The notes: generated by a model from the sequence alone, not told the origin. DNA of 64,000 nt from Hormiphora californensis (GCA_020137815.1 CM035357.1:1757020-1821019); one strand, 5' to 3'; shown: positions 20,761 through 33,419, counted from the first letter of the stretch. Numbers and translations: made by a program.

Positions 20761-21739
20761 AAACTTCTAAATCTAACTAGAATAGCTTGGAACACAGTAA
20801 TTAGCGATTCAATCTCATAAAATCAAGGTACTATCGCATATAATAACGCCAATCAAAAGTCTAGGAAATATGTATCGGAACAGAGACTCGACTCGTTACC
20901 GGTTTCTGCTTACTTAGTGTATACCTTGTATGAGATGTGAGGTCGGAGTGTAGACTTGTTTGTTCTGTAGTTTGCGGGGGGAGTGCTGTTGAACCCCTGC
21001 CGTGGTGGTGGGGAGCTTCGAGCGGATCATCCGGGGGTTTGTGGGACTCGGCTGTTTCGTTTTCTTTTTCTGGCCACATGACACCGGGGAAACACCCTGT
21101 ATTAGGAAGTTGTTTTGGGCAGGTCGGTAGAACTTCGACAGAATTTAGGGCAGGTCTGAATTTAGGGCCTGCCGTTGTTTTGTTGAAACAGGACACGCAA
21201 ATTGCAGTCAAGCTTGGTAATTAGGAAGAGGGTGTGATGTTTTAGTTCCCATGGATTAGAGTTTGGTAATTTGGTAAAGTATGTAACCGTGGCTAGAGTC
21301 TAGAGGACTCCCGTCCAGCCGTTAAATGGGACCCTAGTAAAGGTCTTGCGACCATTTCTGGTGAAAATGGGCCCATTTACGAACATTTTAAGGCTGCTCC
21401 ACCCTCGGGATAGCCGCCAGTCCGCCAGGTATTTTCTACCCCCTCTCTTTAGTACTTCAATTTCCGTGACGAGGCTTTTGCAGTATTTTACTAGCCTTCT
21501 ATCAGGTTTTCAGGGCCCCTTAGCTGCAGCAGACGCTGTGTGGGGTCCCTAGTGTGTACGGTTTTTATGTGTGTATTGAATTCCTTAACTTTGTATGTAC
21601 ACCTAAAATAGTTCTTCCCAGTAAAAAATTAATGCGCCCATCCTCAACAATATGCACGCATTTTCGCTGGTAGAGCCCATTTAAAATGCACACGACCTTT
21701 ACTAGAGGAGTTGAAACGGAGAAAAGTTTTCAACAAATG
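20761..21739. other. Unassigned stretch without a supported gene
   Basis: Overlapping frames of about 95 and 116 residues lie on opposite strands at 20861-21224. Neither shows a recognisable domain or clear splice context, so no gene is called. Confidence 0.4.
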
Positions 21740-22205
21740 AACCGCTCACCTTGGTTACGAAGTGAGAAGTCACCCCTTTAATTGCATACAGGGGTTACAA
21801 TAACGAGGGGTGATTTCATTACCAACCGCTCACCTTGGTTACGAAGTCACCCCTTTAATTGCATACAGGGGTTACAATAACGAGGGGTGATTTCATTACC
21901 AACCGCTCACCTTGGTTACGAAGTCACCCCTTTAATTGCATACAGGGGTTACAATAACGAGGGGTGATTTCATTACCAACCGCTCACCTGGGTACGAAGT
22001 CACCCCAGGGGTTACAATAACGAGGGGTGATTTCTTGGTGACGCGGTCCCCCCTACACTAGGGCCGCGCGAAGCGCGGCAAACGAAGCCGGCTATAACAT
22101 TATAGGGGATGTCATCACCAAGGTGATTTCATTACCAACCGCTCTGTACCTAGGTACGAGGTCACCCCTTTAATTAAAATAACGAGGGGTGATTTCATTA
22201 CCAAC
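21740..22205. repeat. ~77-bp tandem array derived from a MITE
   Basis: AACCGCTCACCTTGGTTACG starts units at 21740, 21824, 21901 and 21978. Each holds GTTACGAAGTCACCCC and GGGGTGATTTCATTACCAA, the ends of the short MITE at 6862. A GC-rich insert at about 22033-22110 (CTAGGGCCGCGCGAAGCGCG) also occurs inverted at 57545-57602. Confidence 0.85.
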
Positions 22206-22415
22206 CTGGGTACGAGTATCAGGGAGGTATCTGTTAGAGGAGCTCACCTGGGTACGAGTATCAGGGAGGTATCTGTTAGAGGAGCTCACCTGGGTACGAG
22301 TATCAGGGAGGTATCTGTTAGAGGAGCTCACCTGGGTACGAGTATCAGGGAGGTATCTGTTAGAGGAGCTCACCTGGGTACGAGTATCAGGGAGGTATCT
22401 GTTAGAGGAGCTGAT
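22206..22415. repeat. 42-bp tandem repeat, 5 copies
   Basis: ACCTGGGTACGAGTATCAGG unit, 42 bp = 14 codons, so open frames run through it on both strands. This is a by-product of the repeat length. Confidence 0.9.
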
Positions 22416-23615
22416 AAGAGGACGTTGGGTAACCGCTCCTGAACTCTTCCAGAAACATTGCTGGTTCTGATACTGAAACAGGTGTTAGGGTGTCACGTGA
22501 TGTCCAAATATGGGCATGACATGATACTGGTCAGCAAATCTTCAAGGAGAAAACTCATGTTTTGACCGGGGGGGGGGGGTGACATACCTGTTTAGTCTGG
22601 GGAGGAAGGTGGTGTAGCTTCTGTGAAATGTGATAGTTGATGACTTCACTAGTTGACATCCTGTGCTACACTGGGGGGAAATCATTACCAATTAGAATAA
22701 ATTTAAAACAAGAATTATTGCATTATGTATTCATAATGCGGTGTTTCCCTGCCCTCCAACATCACAATATCACAATATCAAGGCTTGGTCACAATGTAAT
22801 GTGAGATGCATGCGATGTGTACTTCTCACGTCGCTAACTCAAACTTAGTAACGAGCATTCGACAGTACTCAGTACCTAACCCAAACACTCATTTCATCAA
22901 CCACCAAGTTCGACATCGCAAGTTAGCAGCGTCAACTAAACGTAACACGCTTCACCGAACGGATTTTCTATAAGGAAGCGTGCGCGGCTTTGTGGTTTCT
23001 GTCACAGTTAGCGCCGCGCACAGATTTGAGAAATACTTGCGCCCTGACATCATATTTCATCAAAACAGTTATTTGATTTGATGAAGGAGCGCACTCGAGC
23101 GTTGTCAGGCGTTGTCCGTGACGGACGGACATTTAGTTAACCCCCACAATCTGCTGATTTCTAAACCCTGAATGATCTTTTTAGCACGTGCGTGCTAAAA
23201 AGATCCACCCGGGCAGGGAAAAAATTGGGTAACTCCAACTGATTACCAGAAACCCTTTAATCCTCACAGTCTCCAAGGCGTGTTTCGCACACCGGAATGG
23301 GCTACCAAATTAATTCCTATTCATGGTAAGGAAAGATAACGATTTGGCAATTGGTAGTGTACTACAATCCAATCAGCCGGTCAAACTAATTGAGCAGTTC
23401 CTATCTCTCCCCCGATTAATTGAGCAGTTCCTATCTCTCCCCCGATTAATGAGATCTCTCCAGACGATTGTGGCCGATGCAGTTATGAGATCGGTGTTCA
23501 TTATTAATAAGATATGAATTATTATCATGTGATGCACTCGGTAGTAGCTACCTCTGCATAGTTAGCTGATAACCCATTTCCTGGCCAGGCGCGTAAGTAA
23601 TTAATATTCCTCACA
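22416..23615. other. Intergenic, no supported gene
   Basis: Contains a perfect hairpin GATCTTTTTAGCACG/CGTGCTAAAAAGATC near 23173-23204, a direct duplication TTGAGCAGTTCCTATCTC (23389, 23419), and a displaced copy of the Ly6 gene's start (CAG ACGATTGTGGCCG ATG) at 23457-23476, followed at once by a stop. Confidence 0.55.
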
Positions 23616-23623
23616 CATGGCTA

Positions 23624-23816
<193 letters not shown>

Positions 23817-24033
23817 GCAAGATAAGCTGTGAGGTGTATTTTAGTCGATCACAACTCTCTCGTTCTATCTTTATAGCGTGTGTGTGTGTGTTATAGCCTG
23901 TTCAATTTATATATGATCTGTCTCTCTTCTTGTAGTGATCAATGGCACCCTCTTTACAATTGCTGACATTAATTGCACAGCCTATTTCTTTGTGTGAACA
24001 ATCTATAATTGACAGATCCGAACTATCTATACC

Positions 24034-24106
24034 CAGTCGGACCCCGATTTACCGGGATGCTCAGATCGGGGGAAAGGGTTCTGCCCGGTAAATCGGGGTC
24101 CGACTG
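24034..24106. mobile_element. 73-bp CAGTCGGACCCCGATT palindromic MITE
   Basis: Inverted ends CAGTCGGACCCCGATTTACC / GGTAAATCGGGGTCCGACTG. Relatives are at 34342-34400, 51886-52045 and 62671-63533. TA flanks in the longer copies suggest a Tc1/mariner/pogo-type origin. Confidence 0.82.
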
Positions 24107-24242
24107 TAATTGATAAATATATATTTTGGTAGAACACCCTGTTTCTCTTTGTAGAAACCGTCCACCTGTAACTTCCATGTGATTAACGTTACGGCGCAAA
24201 TGGCAACACCGCCTCTTCTGAAGCAGTGAGGTAACTAATAAC

Positions 24243-24351
24243 CAGGAACCGACCGAACCAAGTAAACAACCAATCAGAACTCGTTATTTAGGTCACGTGA
24301 CTGGTTATCAGCCAATCAGGGACCAGTATTTCCTGATTCGGTCGGTTCCTG
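24243..24351. mobile_element. 109-bp palindromic hAT-like MITE (copy 4)
   Basis: Target duplication CTAATAAC at 24235-24242 and 24352-24359. Family as 978-1086. Confidence 0.93.
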
Positions 24352-24553
24352 CTAATAACTATCTGATATCGTTAGAACAATCAAATATAGCTTCTACTTC
24401 TGATTGAGAGAGAGAGCCGGTATTATATACCACTTTTGGTTTTCGATTAATGTAGCTCTGATAGAAGACTGCGGTATTGATCAGTGGTAATATACTAGAG
24501 TGTATCTGTATCTGTACTAGTGTGTATCTGTTGTTCCCAGACGATTGTGGCCG

Positions 24554-25910
24554 ATGCAGTTATTGCTGGTGTTTCTTACTGCACTGGCGTCCCTTGGGTG
24601 GGGCGAACGGCTGGTGACACTGACCCTTCCCGACTACCTGACCTCCTCTACCCCCGTACCAGAGCAGTGAGTTTAGAGAAAGTGTTCTTGATATTCTGAC
24701 AGAATGATTCTGTTTTAGTTAGCCTGTTGGTTTGCCGCAGAAGTAGCTTGCACCTTTTAATCGGTAAATAAAACCATGTATCCTCTTTTTCAGAAACGAA
24801 GTTGTAAATGTAACGAAGCCAGTTGTAGCAACACAATCGTGAGTTAAGAATTCGATGCAAAGCAAAGGAGTGACAGTAACCTAAATTTCGGGTGCCGCGC
24901 GACTTTTGCACGTGCATGTTCTAAGCGCTCCTACTATTCATTTGGCTTTAGTAATCACAAACATCGTTGTTTATCAGATCACGCAAGCAACACGATTTTA
25001 ACTCCACTATATTATAATTGTTTCATTTCAGTCCAACAGAGGGAGAGGTATTGAGTGGGTTATCCTGTTTCGGGTGCGATGTGCCGAGTAAGAAGCAGAC
25101 ATGCATTGTAAGTAAGCTGTTGGTGATGAGCCTGGTAGGACGTGTAAGTAAGCTGTATCAGCACGGGGTCCTGCCAGGCTCATCACCAACACACTGCTAT
25201 ATGATTATAACAATGTGTTGGTGATGAGCCTGGTAGGATGTGTTTATGTGCGATCTCTAAGAAGATATTTAGAGGAGATCACCCAAATAAACACCTGTAA
25301 CAAAACACAATTATAAAGGCTCGTTTGGGTTCTGGCCAAATCTTAATCAAAGTACAACGAGCTTTCTGAAGAACCTTTCCATCAACTCCTATAATATCAC
25401 ATTTTCTGTTTCAGTCTCTGCTAAATGGGTGTACGAATTGCACCCTGATAGAGTATAAAAGTGGTGATAACAAATATGTAAACCGGGGATGTAATAGACA
25501 CGACCAACTATCTGATATGTGTGAGTGAAATTAGCAATCACTGGATCAATTATCACTTGATGCATCCATAATGTTGAAAAGCTCAATGTAGGGCAATGAT
25601 GTATCGTCAATTCCTAGTCTGGTATATTATTCAAGCACAACAAATAGAAACACGTTGGTTTACATTTGTTGTACTATCTGCTCTCGGTTCCACGCCGATA
25701 GAGCTCTCTTGTGGCCTACTGAAACAACCATATTGATATATTGTTTAAGCTAAGTTTTTTTCAGATTCACGGTGTCTCAAATCGGAACTGGATTGTGACG
25801 TGACGGTGTGTAAGGAACACCGATGTAACTCGGCAGTGGGTGCTGGAGAGGGCGGAGTAATTGCGTCAACCATGATGCTGTATTTGTATGTTTTGTGGAC
25901 TATATTTTGA
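24554..25910 (+). CDS. Ly6/uPAR-type three-finger GPI-anchored protein
   Basis: Exons 24554-24666, 25032-25107, 25415-25520 and 25765-25910 join in frame to 146 residues. Residues 1-17 are a signal peptide (MQLLLVFLTALASLGWG). The mature part has ten cysteines beginning LSCFGC and ending CKEHRCN, the Cys-Asn signature of Ly6/uPAR three-finger domains. A C-terminal hydrophobic stretch (STMMLYLYVLWTIF) after small residues is a GPI-attachment signal. It should be an extracellular, GPI-linked protein; its ligand is unknown. All donors are GT and acceptors AG. TTGTTCCCAG ends 13 nt before the ATG. The exon 2 donor (GTAAGTAAGCTGT) is duplicated 36 bp downstream. PIGS, a subunit of the enzyme that attaches GPI anchors, is encoded 8 kb away. 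Confidence 0.85.
25108..25240. repeat. Duplicated splice donor and hairpin in Ly6 intron 2
   Basis: GTAAGTAAGCTGT occurs at 25108 and 25144. TTGGTGATGAGCCTGGTAGG occurs at about 25121 and 25215, and inverted at about 25170-25190. Confidence 0.75.
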
Positions 25911-26270
25911 GATGCTAATTAATTAATTAATTAATTAATTAATATTAATAGTGATTTAATTGTTTGGTTAAAGGTTGGGCTTTGTTAGTGAGAGAAGTTT
26001 AGAGAGAGATTCAGGTATCAAGGATACGGAAAAGACATTTAGCCGATTGAATGTAAAATGTAGTAGAAAATATAGTAAACTGGTGAAATAAAGTTTAGAC
26101 AGTTTTTCTCTTATCTATAAGAAGAAGTGGCGTAGGAAAACAAATTTTATGAAAATGCACTTATTCTTGAACATTTTTAATTCCTTTCAAATTTTGATGA
26201 CTTGCATTTATTCGACAGAAGTTGACCAATCGGCTGTTTTTGAGTCGCATAGTTCTGATACAATGAAATA

Positions 26271-26447
26271 GTGTTTATTTAGGACTGTAGACGACTCGGA
26301 GATTTATTTCAGGAAAGATAATACATACTGGACGGTTTAAAACTGTTTCAAACTTTTCAACACTACTTTAAACAAATTAATTTAAACCGTCCCGTATTAT
26401 CTATCCTGAAATAAATCTCCGAGTCGTCTACAGTCCTAAATAAACAC
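26271..26447. mobile_element. 177-bp inverted-repeat MITE
   Basis: Arms of about 70 bp (GTGTTTATTTAGGACTGTAG ... CTACAGTCCTAAATAAACAC) flank a short AT-rich centre. No coding capacity. Confidence 0.8.
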
Positions 26448-27347
26448 TCTTTCATTTATTCGACACTTCTAAGCATTTCGTTAAAAGACGGACAACCCCT
26501 GGCACGATCTCCGTGTGCCTCTACATACTGACAACGGCGCCTTTAAACAGCGAAACTTGGACGGTTCAAGTTGGATCACATGATTGTTACGTATACAACA
26601 CATCTCCCTACTTTTGGGAGAACTCTCCATTTCTCCTCGCCCTGGACTTGCTCTGCAAGTCCAGGGCTACAGCCCAGATCAGGGGGAGTGGAGGTCCAAG
26701 GGAGGGTAGAGCCCTAGTAAGCAGGGTCCACGGGCTGCCTGTGTCCTACCAAACAGAAAACTGCGGGATAAGGCAGCACTTTTCAACTGCAGTCGGAGAA
26801 GAAAAAACAACGCAACCAAAAAACCAAAAGTTTCATCTGAGCTGCACTTGCACTGATCGCGCGCACTCAAAATTTTAAAGCGCCGCGCGATTTATATAAA
26901 TCAATTTGCGCGTGCTATTTTCTCTTGGAGATGTTTCAGATAAAAACTTGTTTTTACAGAGACTCTCAACGTGGCGTCCGAAGATAAAAAGTATATGTTT
27001 CATTTTGGGTGACCAAAATTCATAGATTATTGGCCGGCCATGATGCCATGCCACAGTTCAAATTCGAACTGCCGTGCGCGACACGCTAACAGTTGTGTGT
27101 TTGACCAAACTTGCGGACATGCGCGCTACATTTCAGATATTCGGTCTGAGATTGGTGGAAACCGACGAAGAGATTATCAGTGGGTCCCACTGTAAATTTG
27201 TATTTCCGTAACAAATTAAACAAACTCATCGGTTCGGTAAAAATGTTCATGATAGCACGGTATACAAAACAGCATCTTCATAGATTCTCAAACACATTCA
27301 CAATACAAAATCTTATCAGCAAATAAACAAAAACTGAGTGTAACACA
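26448..27347. other. Intergenic, no supported gene
   Basis: Includes a small hairpin CCCTGGACTTG/CAAGTCCAGGG at about 26639-26664. Short frames on both strands at 26513-26878 have no recognisable domain. Confidence 0.45.
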
Positions 27348-29432
27348 TCACAAGTTATTCTTTTCTTTAAAATGTTGCAAGTGACATCCATCCCAGTACA
27401 TTTTACCACACTCACAGCACCCCCAGAAAGTGAGATTTTCCGAAAAACGGTTCAACTTGACCTTGTCAAACTGTAACAATGTCCCATCAGCTGTAACAGA
27501 ATCTCCCCTCACAGTTATTTCACCACATTTCGTGCTTCTTCTCTCCCAAACCTCACACATTACATCCCCTGAACTAGTTCCTTTCTGGAGGGCAGCAGCA
27601 AGATCTGATTCAAGTCGCACAAACCGATCAGAGTTACAAATGGCACACCGTGAAAATAAGTCCTCGTCCGATACAACCAAATTGAAATGTGATCTGATCT
27701 CAGCGAGTTGGTGGGTCACATTCCCCCTACTTTGCAGCTTGTAAACCCTCTCCACACCAGTCAACTTAGCTAACCTATCCGCATTTCTATCACGAGAGAG
27801 GATAATCCTGTTTTCCTGAGTGGATATCCGCACGGCATCATCCACATCCTCCCCATCCTCTAACACCCTACAATCCACCCCAATGTGCCGGAGCTTCTTC
27901 CCCAACCCCTGGAGAGGAACATCCACAACAACTCTCAACTCACTCGCTGCGGATGGGATGTCTGATCGGTTCCTGAACTCTCTGATTGGAGGCGTGTTAT
28001 TGTTCTTGGGATCCTTTAATTTCTCCAACTCACCGGCAGGGAACATCTCTAGTAATACCGTGTGGAGGTGATGTAGGACAACAGAATCGAGAGCCGCATA
28101 TCGGACCTGATCTGCTGACATTGGCCTGCTTTCCCAGTTACTTAACTGGCATGTTTTATCTAGTTCACCTCCTAGCAGCAACTTACAAAGCCCGGAAAGA
28201 CCTGGACTGGTAGGTTGGGAGATTCGTATGTGCTTGTGTGCCGTAAGGAAGTCAATAACACGACATTTGGTGGCGAGAGTAGAGCCGAGTGATGGCCATG
28301 TGGCTGTTAATTTAGTCATATCTTGTGATAACCCATATCCAATAATGATACGAGAGTGGAGAGAAGATGCAAATAAGGACAGATCCACCTCACTGGTTTC
28401 CTGGAGGAGAGCGGGGATATCGAGTAGGAAGCAGGCTGAGGGGGTGGATAATTGAATGATTGAAACAGGTGGAGAGTCCCCATCCCCTGAGAACCTCCAC
28501 TCACTATCATATCCTAGTGGGGTGTTTCCTGACGCGATAATATGGTCCCTCATCCCACTTAACAGCGATGGTGAATCAATAAACACAATAGGAAATGTTC
28601 CGTCCAAAATCAAATACCCTTCCTCAGATTTACCTAGTTTTCTTGATTCAGATCTAGTAGCCATCATGGTTTCCATGGTAACACAGACTCCAGCATCTTG
28701 TCTCACTCTCAACTCCTCCGGTAATTCCTCCTCTCGCATTCCACCCAGCTCCTTAACTAACTCCTTCCCAAACTGAACATCATTATAAACACTGACAACT
28801 TCTTTCAGCAGTAGCCGGTGAAGGGTGACGTTGTCACCTACCATCGACAGTAAAGATCTTATATCACAACGTTTATCTTTTTTGTATTTGTTGTATAGAA
28901 CTGATCTGAGATTTGTTATTGTTTTGGAAAGGGCAATATTCGGTGAACAAGCCTCCAAATTGAGTCCCTGAGATTTGACAATTTGGTTGATTTTCCGTCG
29001 GATATCTTCAGAAGAAAAACGGAAGGCGGCTGTGGTTCGGTTGTAACCGTAACTGGAGGTCAGGGTGGAGAGGATGGTTGTTAGTTGAGGGGAGGAGCTG
29101 GATGTGGGTTCTATCAGGGAGTCCAGACACCTGGTGGAGAGGATGGTTGTTAGTTGAGGGGAGGAGCTGGAGGTGGGTTCTATCAGGGAGTCCAGACACC
29201 TGGGATGATTGGGAGGGAGTGAGAGAGAGAGGGAGTGAGAGAGAGAGAGAGAGAGAGATAGATAGAGAGAGAGAGGGGGTCAGGGTGGAGAGGATGGTTG
29301 TTAGTTGAGGGGAGGAGCTGGATGTGGGTTCTATCAGGGAGTCCAGACACCTGGTGGAGAGGATGGTTGTTAGTTGAGGGGAGGAGCTGGAGGTGGGTTC
29401 TATCAGGGAGTCCAGACACCTGGGATAATTGG

Positions 29433-29487
<55 letters not shown>

Positions 29488-29536
29488 TAAGAGAGTGTGA
29501 GAGAGAGAGAGAGACATAGAGAGAGAGAGAGAGAGA

Positions 29537-29585
<49 letters not shown>

Positions 29586-31588
29586 CGCTGAGTGTGAGAA
29601 AGTAAGAGAAGCAAGATCAGTGTACTGCAGTCTCTGTGTTAATTCTATTTTTTGATACAGTATTCCTGTCGCTGTTACCAATTACAATTGCCATGAACTA
29701 GAGCATGTCACACTTCACTGTTCCAATTAATGAACCAATTAATGAACCAATTAACTAATTAATTAACCAATTACCTGACGAAACCAACCAGTTGTTTTTC
29801 ATCCAGGTACCCAATGACGTTTTGTAACCGATCAAATGCCAGTAATGTCAGCAACAATTTATTCAGATCATCACAACTCTGGAAACAGGGGAAGTGGTAA
29901 AAACATATCGAAATATGCAATCCCATGCAATGTGTTTGTTTGAAACATCGAAATATAATTCTAAACGTGAGATTTTTTTAAAACAACTATAGCTACGGAT
30001 TAAATAAATCATGGTCCTTACCATCACGTTAAATGTAGTACAAATGAGAACTGAATGTTTGACATTGTTAACTCCCAGATCGTTCATCTCTTTCACTGTG
30101 TTTAGCACCGCAGGTCCAGGCAAATCCTCAAAGTTAAACAGTGATGAGAGGGTGAAGAAGAGGGTCTGTGGGCATTTGTAGGAAACAGAGAGGGCTCGTA
30201 ATCGAACTCCTAATATTGGCCTAGAGGATAGAGCGGGATTTCAACTAGGAACATCACTGCATGAAACAAATTGTACACGTGCGTGTGGATGCCCAGTAAT
30301 ATAATTCCAGGGTTACCATGGTTAGTACCCATTGGTTACCATTGGTTACCATTGGTTACCATGGTTACGTACGTATCATCAGGGTTATCCAGTTTCCATC
30401 TCTGTAACTCATCGACACATCCCCTCTGAAGCTCTTGGTATCCCTCCAATCTCCCAAGCAGTTCGCAACACAGTGAATGGGGGTCAGGGGAGCTGGGGTA
30501 ACACTTCTGGAGAGCTTTGATTGCCTTCACAGTTTGACCTATTAACAGGTAGGGGTATAACTAGGTAAGGGGGATATAAATAGGGGATAAAATGGTGATT
30601 TCCCAATTTATTGTTTTAGGCTAGGACCGGGAAAATTTGAAATTTCGTACCTTTTCGGGCTAGGTTTACAATGTTTGAACACCAATCCTTGTCATGTTTT
30701 CTGTCAGCCTTTCTACTGCTACCACTAGCACTGCTACCACTACCGAGGGCGCCATCTAAAAGGTGGGGGGAGTAAACAAAGTAAAGAGTTCCATTCATGA
30801 CAGCTACTAGAGTTGGTAATGAAATTACCCCTCCGGATGCAATAATAGGGGTGACTAACGTCTAGAGATGATACCAATGATCAAGGTTCCCAAAACTTAC
30901 ATTTGTTTGAAGTAAGAAATCCAGTAGGAGTAGCCTGGTCCAGCTCACACTCCTGATCACTTCCAGTCTCATTATCGCGTGACCCATCACGCGTTATCAT
31001 CATAGCAGTATCACGCGATGTAACCATGGTAACATCGTCACGCGGGAGGTCTTCCACAGAGTTGTGATAACTTGGCAGTTCAGATGGTGTGCTAATCTCC
31101 TCCTCACTCGAACTTTGCAATGTGGCATCATCCTCCTCCCCGGAGGAGGAGAATTGTGGTTCGGGTGTTGGGGAGCACCGGGAAATAACAATATCATCAT
31201 CAGCAACACCAGGGGGAGGATCAATATCATCAGCAACAGGAGCAGTATCATTAGTAAGTTCCTTTCGATCACTCTCAACCAGGATTTGTGTTGTTTTTGG
31301 GGTGTTCTCATCTGTGGTACCACCATCTACTGCTACATTACTCACTTCTTCTAAATCACCTTCTTCCGATGCTTTAGGATTCGGTACTGCACACAATTCT
31401 TCTAAATCTTCCGGCACAGGATTCGATACTGCTACATTAATCACTTCTTCTAAATCGTCCAGCACAGGACTCGATACCTCACATTTAGTGTCATTCCCAG
31501 CAATACGTGGAGGAGCCTCTCTTCGCCGTGTGATGAAAGACAGGAGGAGGTTGTAGATAAGGGATGGCAGATAGAGAAGGGGTAACAT
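27348..31588 (-). CDS. EXD3: EXD3/mut-7-like 3'-5' exonuclease with Mut7-C domain and N-terminal membrane anchor
   Basis: Exons (5' to 3') 31588-30901, 30755-30651, 30538-30369, 30165-30022, 29878-29775 and 29052-27348 join in frame to about 971 residues. The last exon carries the DEDDy exonuclease (GYDSEW, DxE; YGLSQDMTKL; QVRYAALD, YxxxD) followed by a Mut7-C domain with a zinc-ribbon-like end (CAIC...CCECGKMYWDGCH). Homologs are C. elegans MUT-7, fly Nibbler and human EXD3, which trim small-RNA 3' ends. The helical repeat region (SLFNFEDLPGPAVLNTVK...) matches the mut-7 N-terminal part. Exon 1 is unusual: a hydrophobic start (LLYLPSLIYNLLLSFI, then RRR) suggests a membrane anchor, followed by about 180 acidic, disordered residues with the repeated motif DLEEVxNVAV. 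Exon 1 is joined by a good donor and matching phase but is the least certain part. Confidence 0.85.
29060..29590. repeat. Intronic minisatellite and (GA)n in EXD3 intron 5
   Basis: A ~70-bp unit (GTGGAGAGGATGGTTGTTAG ... GGAGTCCAGACACCTG) occurs four times at 29068-29205 and 29285-29422, separated and followed by GA repeats. It lies directly upstream of the exon 6 acceptor. Confidence 0.88.
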
Positions 31589-32495
31589 GACACAGTGTTT
31601 TGTCAATTAATTTAGTACCATTATATACCCTGCTAACTTAAATAATGCGCCAGTGGCGAGAAGTCCCACTAGCGCGCTCTCAGTAAACAGCCAGTCCAGC
31701 GGCAGATTATTTCCCACTGGCAGGTTATTTATTTTTAACTCCTACGTAACATTCAAAGTGTGTGTAAATGATCAGTTCTTACTAAAATACAGAGGGAACA
31801 CTATGTGCAACACTTACACACTACATTGGAGAGAAAGAAAGGACACATTCCGTCAATTACTCTCTCTTTATCTCCCCTTTTGTCTCACTATCTCTTTCTC
31901 TGTGTTATTTGTGACATGCCCCTTATCAGGCTATTTCTTTCACTCTCTTTCCTTAGCAACTGCTTAGTAACTGTTACCAAACAGTGTACACTCAATTGTG
32001 ACGTGTTTTTAACTATTTCTCAGTTCTCTTTGTGTGTTTTGATTAGTGTTCTCTCTCTTGTTGGTGTGTAATACTTGAAATAAACAACTAAAGCAGGGTA
32101 TATAACCCATAAACTCTGACCACTGGCACGTTATAGGTTTAAACCCCTCCGCCTCTCCCTCGGCTCCGCCTCGGGATCGTCGTCGTGATTTAAACCAGTT
32201 TATCCGCCAGCGGCGGATAAACTCCAGCTAACTTCTCCCAGCGGCGCGCTGGGAGAAAGTTATCTGAAATAACGCGCCAGTGGCCAGAGTTTATGCCTCA
32301 TATATCGTTGTTCATTTTGTTAGTGGAAGATGCCATTCACCTAGATAAAGAAGGAAGGGGTGAAAATCGGATAACGTAGGCTATGTCCTAACTACTACAT
32401 ATCACTTTCTTGTAATATAAAACTTATAAATCCAAACAACTCGTCACAAATCATCTCTCTCTCCTCCACCCTCTATCTCTCTCTCTCTCCCACAC
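31589..32495. other. Intergenic with a cluster of GC-rich hairpins
   Basis: No gene is seen. 32205-32285 contains perfect hairpins: TTTATCCGCCAGCGGCGGATAAA and TTCTCCCAGCGGCGCGCTGG followed by GAGAA. AATAAYGCGCCAGTGGC occurs at 31642 and 32269. Confidence 0.6.
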
Positions 32496-33419
32496 CTAAT
32501 CCCGACCAATCTGATGGGTAATATCAGGTGCATCAATCCTCACAATCCTCTCTGCCAGTGAGAAATACCCCTCATACCAGACCGTATCAGGTGTAGTATC
32601 AAAATGATAATGACCCCCATCTCCGTGGTCACTAAAACAATGGCTATGCTCCAACCTCAAATCCAACCCTGGATCTCGGCTTACAAAGACACTGGTATGA
32701 ACCAGCGGTGCCGACATTTCATAGAACCTCAACCATCTGTTGACATCATCATCAGATCGTATCGGGGTGCAGGAAAATCCAGGCATGACGTGACATTTTG
32801 TTTTCCCTTCCTTTAATATAAACACCCCACCAACAGCAACGGTAGTCTCCCCGAAATCAGCTGCTAAACCTTCATTCATGGTTGTGATGAAGTTACGGTG
32901 ACCGGTTCTGATCCTAGCTGACACTTTGATAACCGGACCTGGGAGTCCCTGGGAGAGGTACAAGTTGCCTAGTAACCCGAAGGAATCATGCGGGTACCTC
33001 TCACACAGATACGTGTCCTGTGTCTCATCAGTTACACGTGTAAACCAACTCCTGTTCTCAGCTCCAACCTTGAAATTATTGACCAGTTCAGCGTTCTTAC
33101 CAACTTTTACACTCGCAACCGCGCTTGGACCAATCACAACTGCTTCAGGAACTCCACACAGTTGGGAAATGGTCGGTAGTGAGTATTCCTTGGCAACTTT
33201 GGGTCGGGGTATCAGGTTTGGTACACCCCCGACATCGGCCACGGTGGACATTCCACAAAGACCAGGGGCTGCAATACCACCCCACACCCCCAGATCCGGA
33301 CAATCCACCACAGATACATCCACTTCTTTGAAGTTCAGTTTCAGAGATCTGGTGAAGGAGTCGACCACCTCACTCAACGGTGGTGGAGTTAGTTTCACCT
33401 CTTTGACAGGCAATGGCAT
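32496..33419 (-). CDS. C11orf54: C11orf54/PTD012-type zinc-dependent ester hydrolase
   Basis: A single 307-residue frame from ATG 33419 to the stop at 32496. It matches the DUF1907 family along its length: VSVVDCPDL near residue 35, VGGVPNLIP, the zinc-binding stretch RLEHSHCFSDHGDGGHYHFD, and the characteristic C-terminus HQIGRD. Human C11orf54 is a nuclear/cytosolic monomer with a His3-bound zinc and ester-hydrolase activity in vitro. The ATG overlaps the end of the TTC32 reading frame by 50 bp in another frame. GACGCTCACAG, acceptor-like, lies 20 nt before the ATG. The 48-nt extension upstream is not conserved and is treated as untranslated. Confidence 0.93.
   Translation of the reverse strand: MPLPVKEVKLTPPPLSEVVDSFTRSLKLNFKEVDVSVVDCPDLGVWGGIAAPGLCGMSTVADVGGVPNLIPRPKVAKEYSLPTISQLCGVPEAVVIGPSAVASVKVGKNAELVNNFKVGAENRSWFTRVTDETQDTYLCERYPHDSFGLLGNLYLSQGLPGPVIKVSARIRTGHRNFITTMNEGLAADFGETTVAVGGVFILKEGKTKCHVMPGFSCTPIRSDDDVNRWLRFYEMSAPLVHTSVFVSRDPGLDLRLEHSHCFSDHGDGGHYHFDTTPDTVWYEGYFSLAERIVRIDAPDITHQIGRD

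Noticed and set aside
20861-21224. Overlapping 95- and 116-residue frames
   Set aside because: No recognisable domain, no signal or splice context, and they overlap on opposite strands.
22206-22415. Possible CRISPR-like array
   Set aside because: Units are directly adjacent with no unique spacers, and the DNA is animal; it is a minisatellite.
22170-22470. Repeated 14-residue protein on both strands
   Set aside because: The 42-bp repeat is a multiple of three, so frames stay open automatically.
31000-31556. Plus-strand frames opposite EXD3 exon 1
   Set aside because: They are antisense shadows of the acidic, low-complexity exon.
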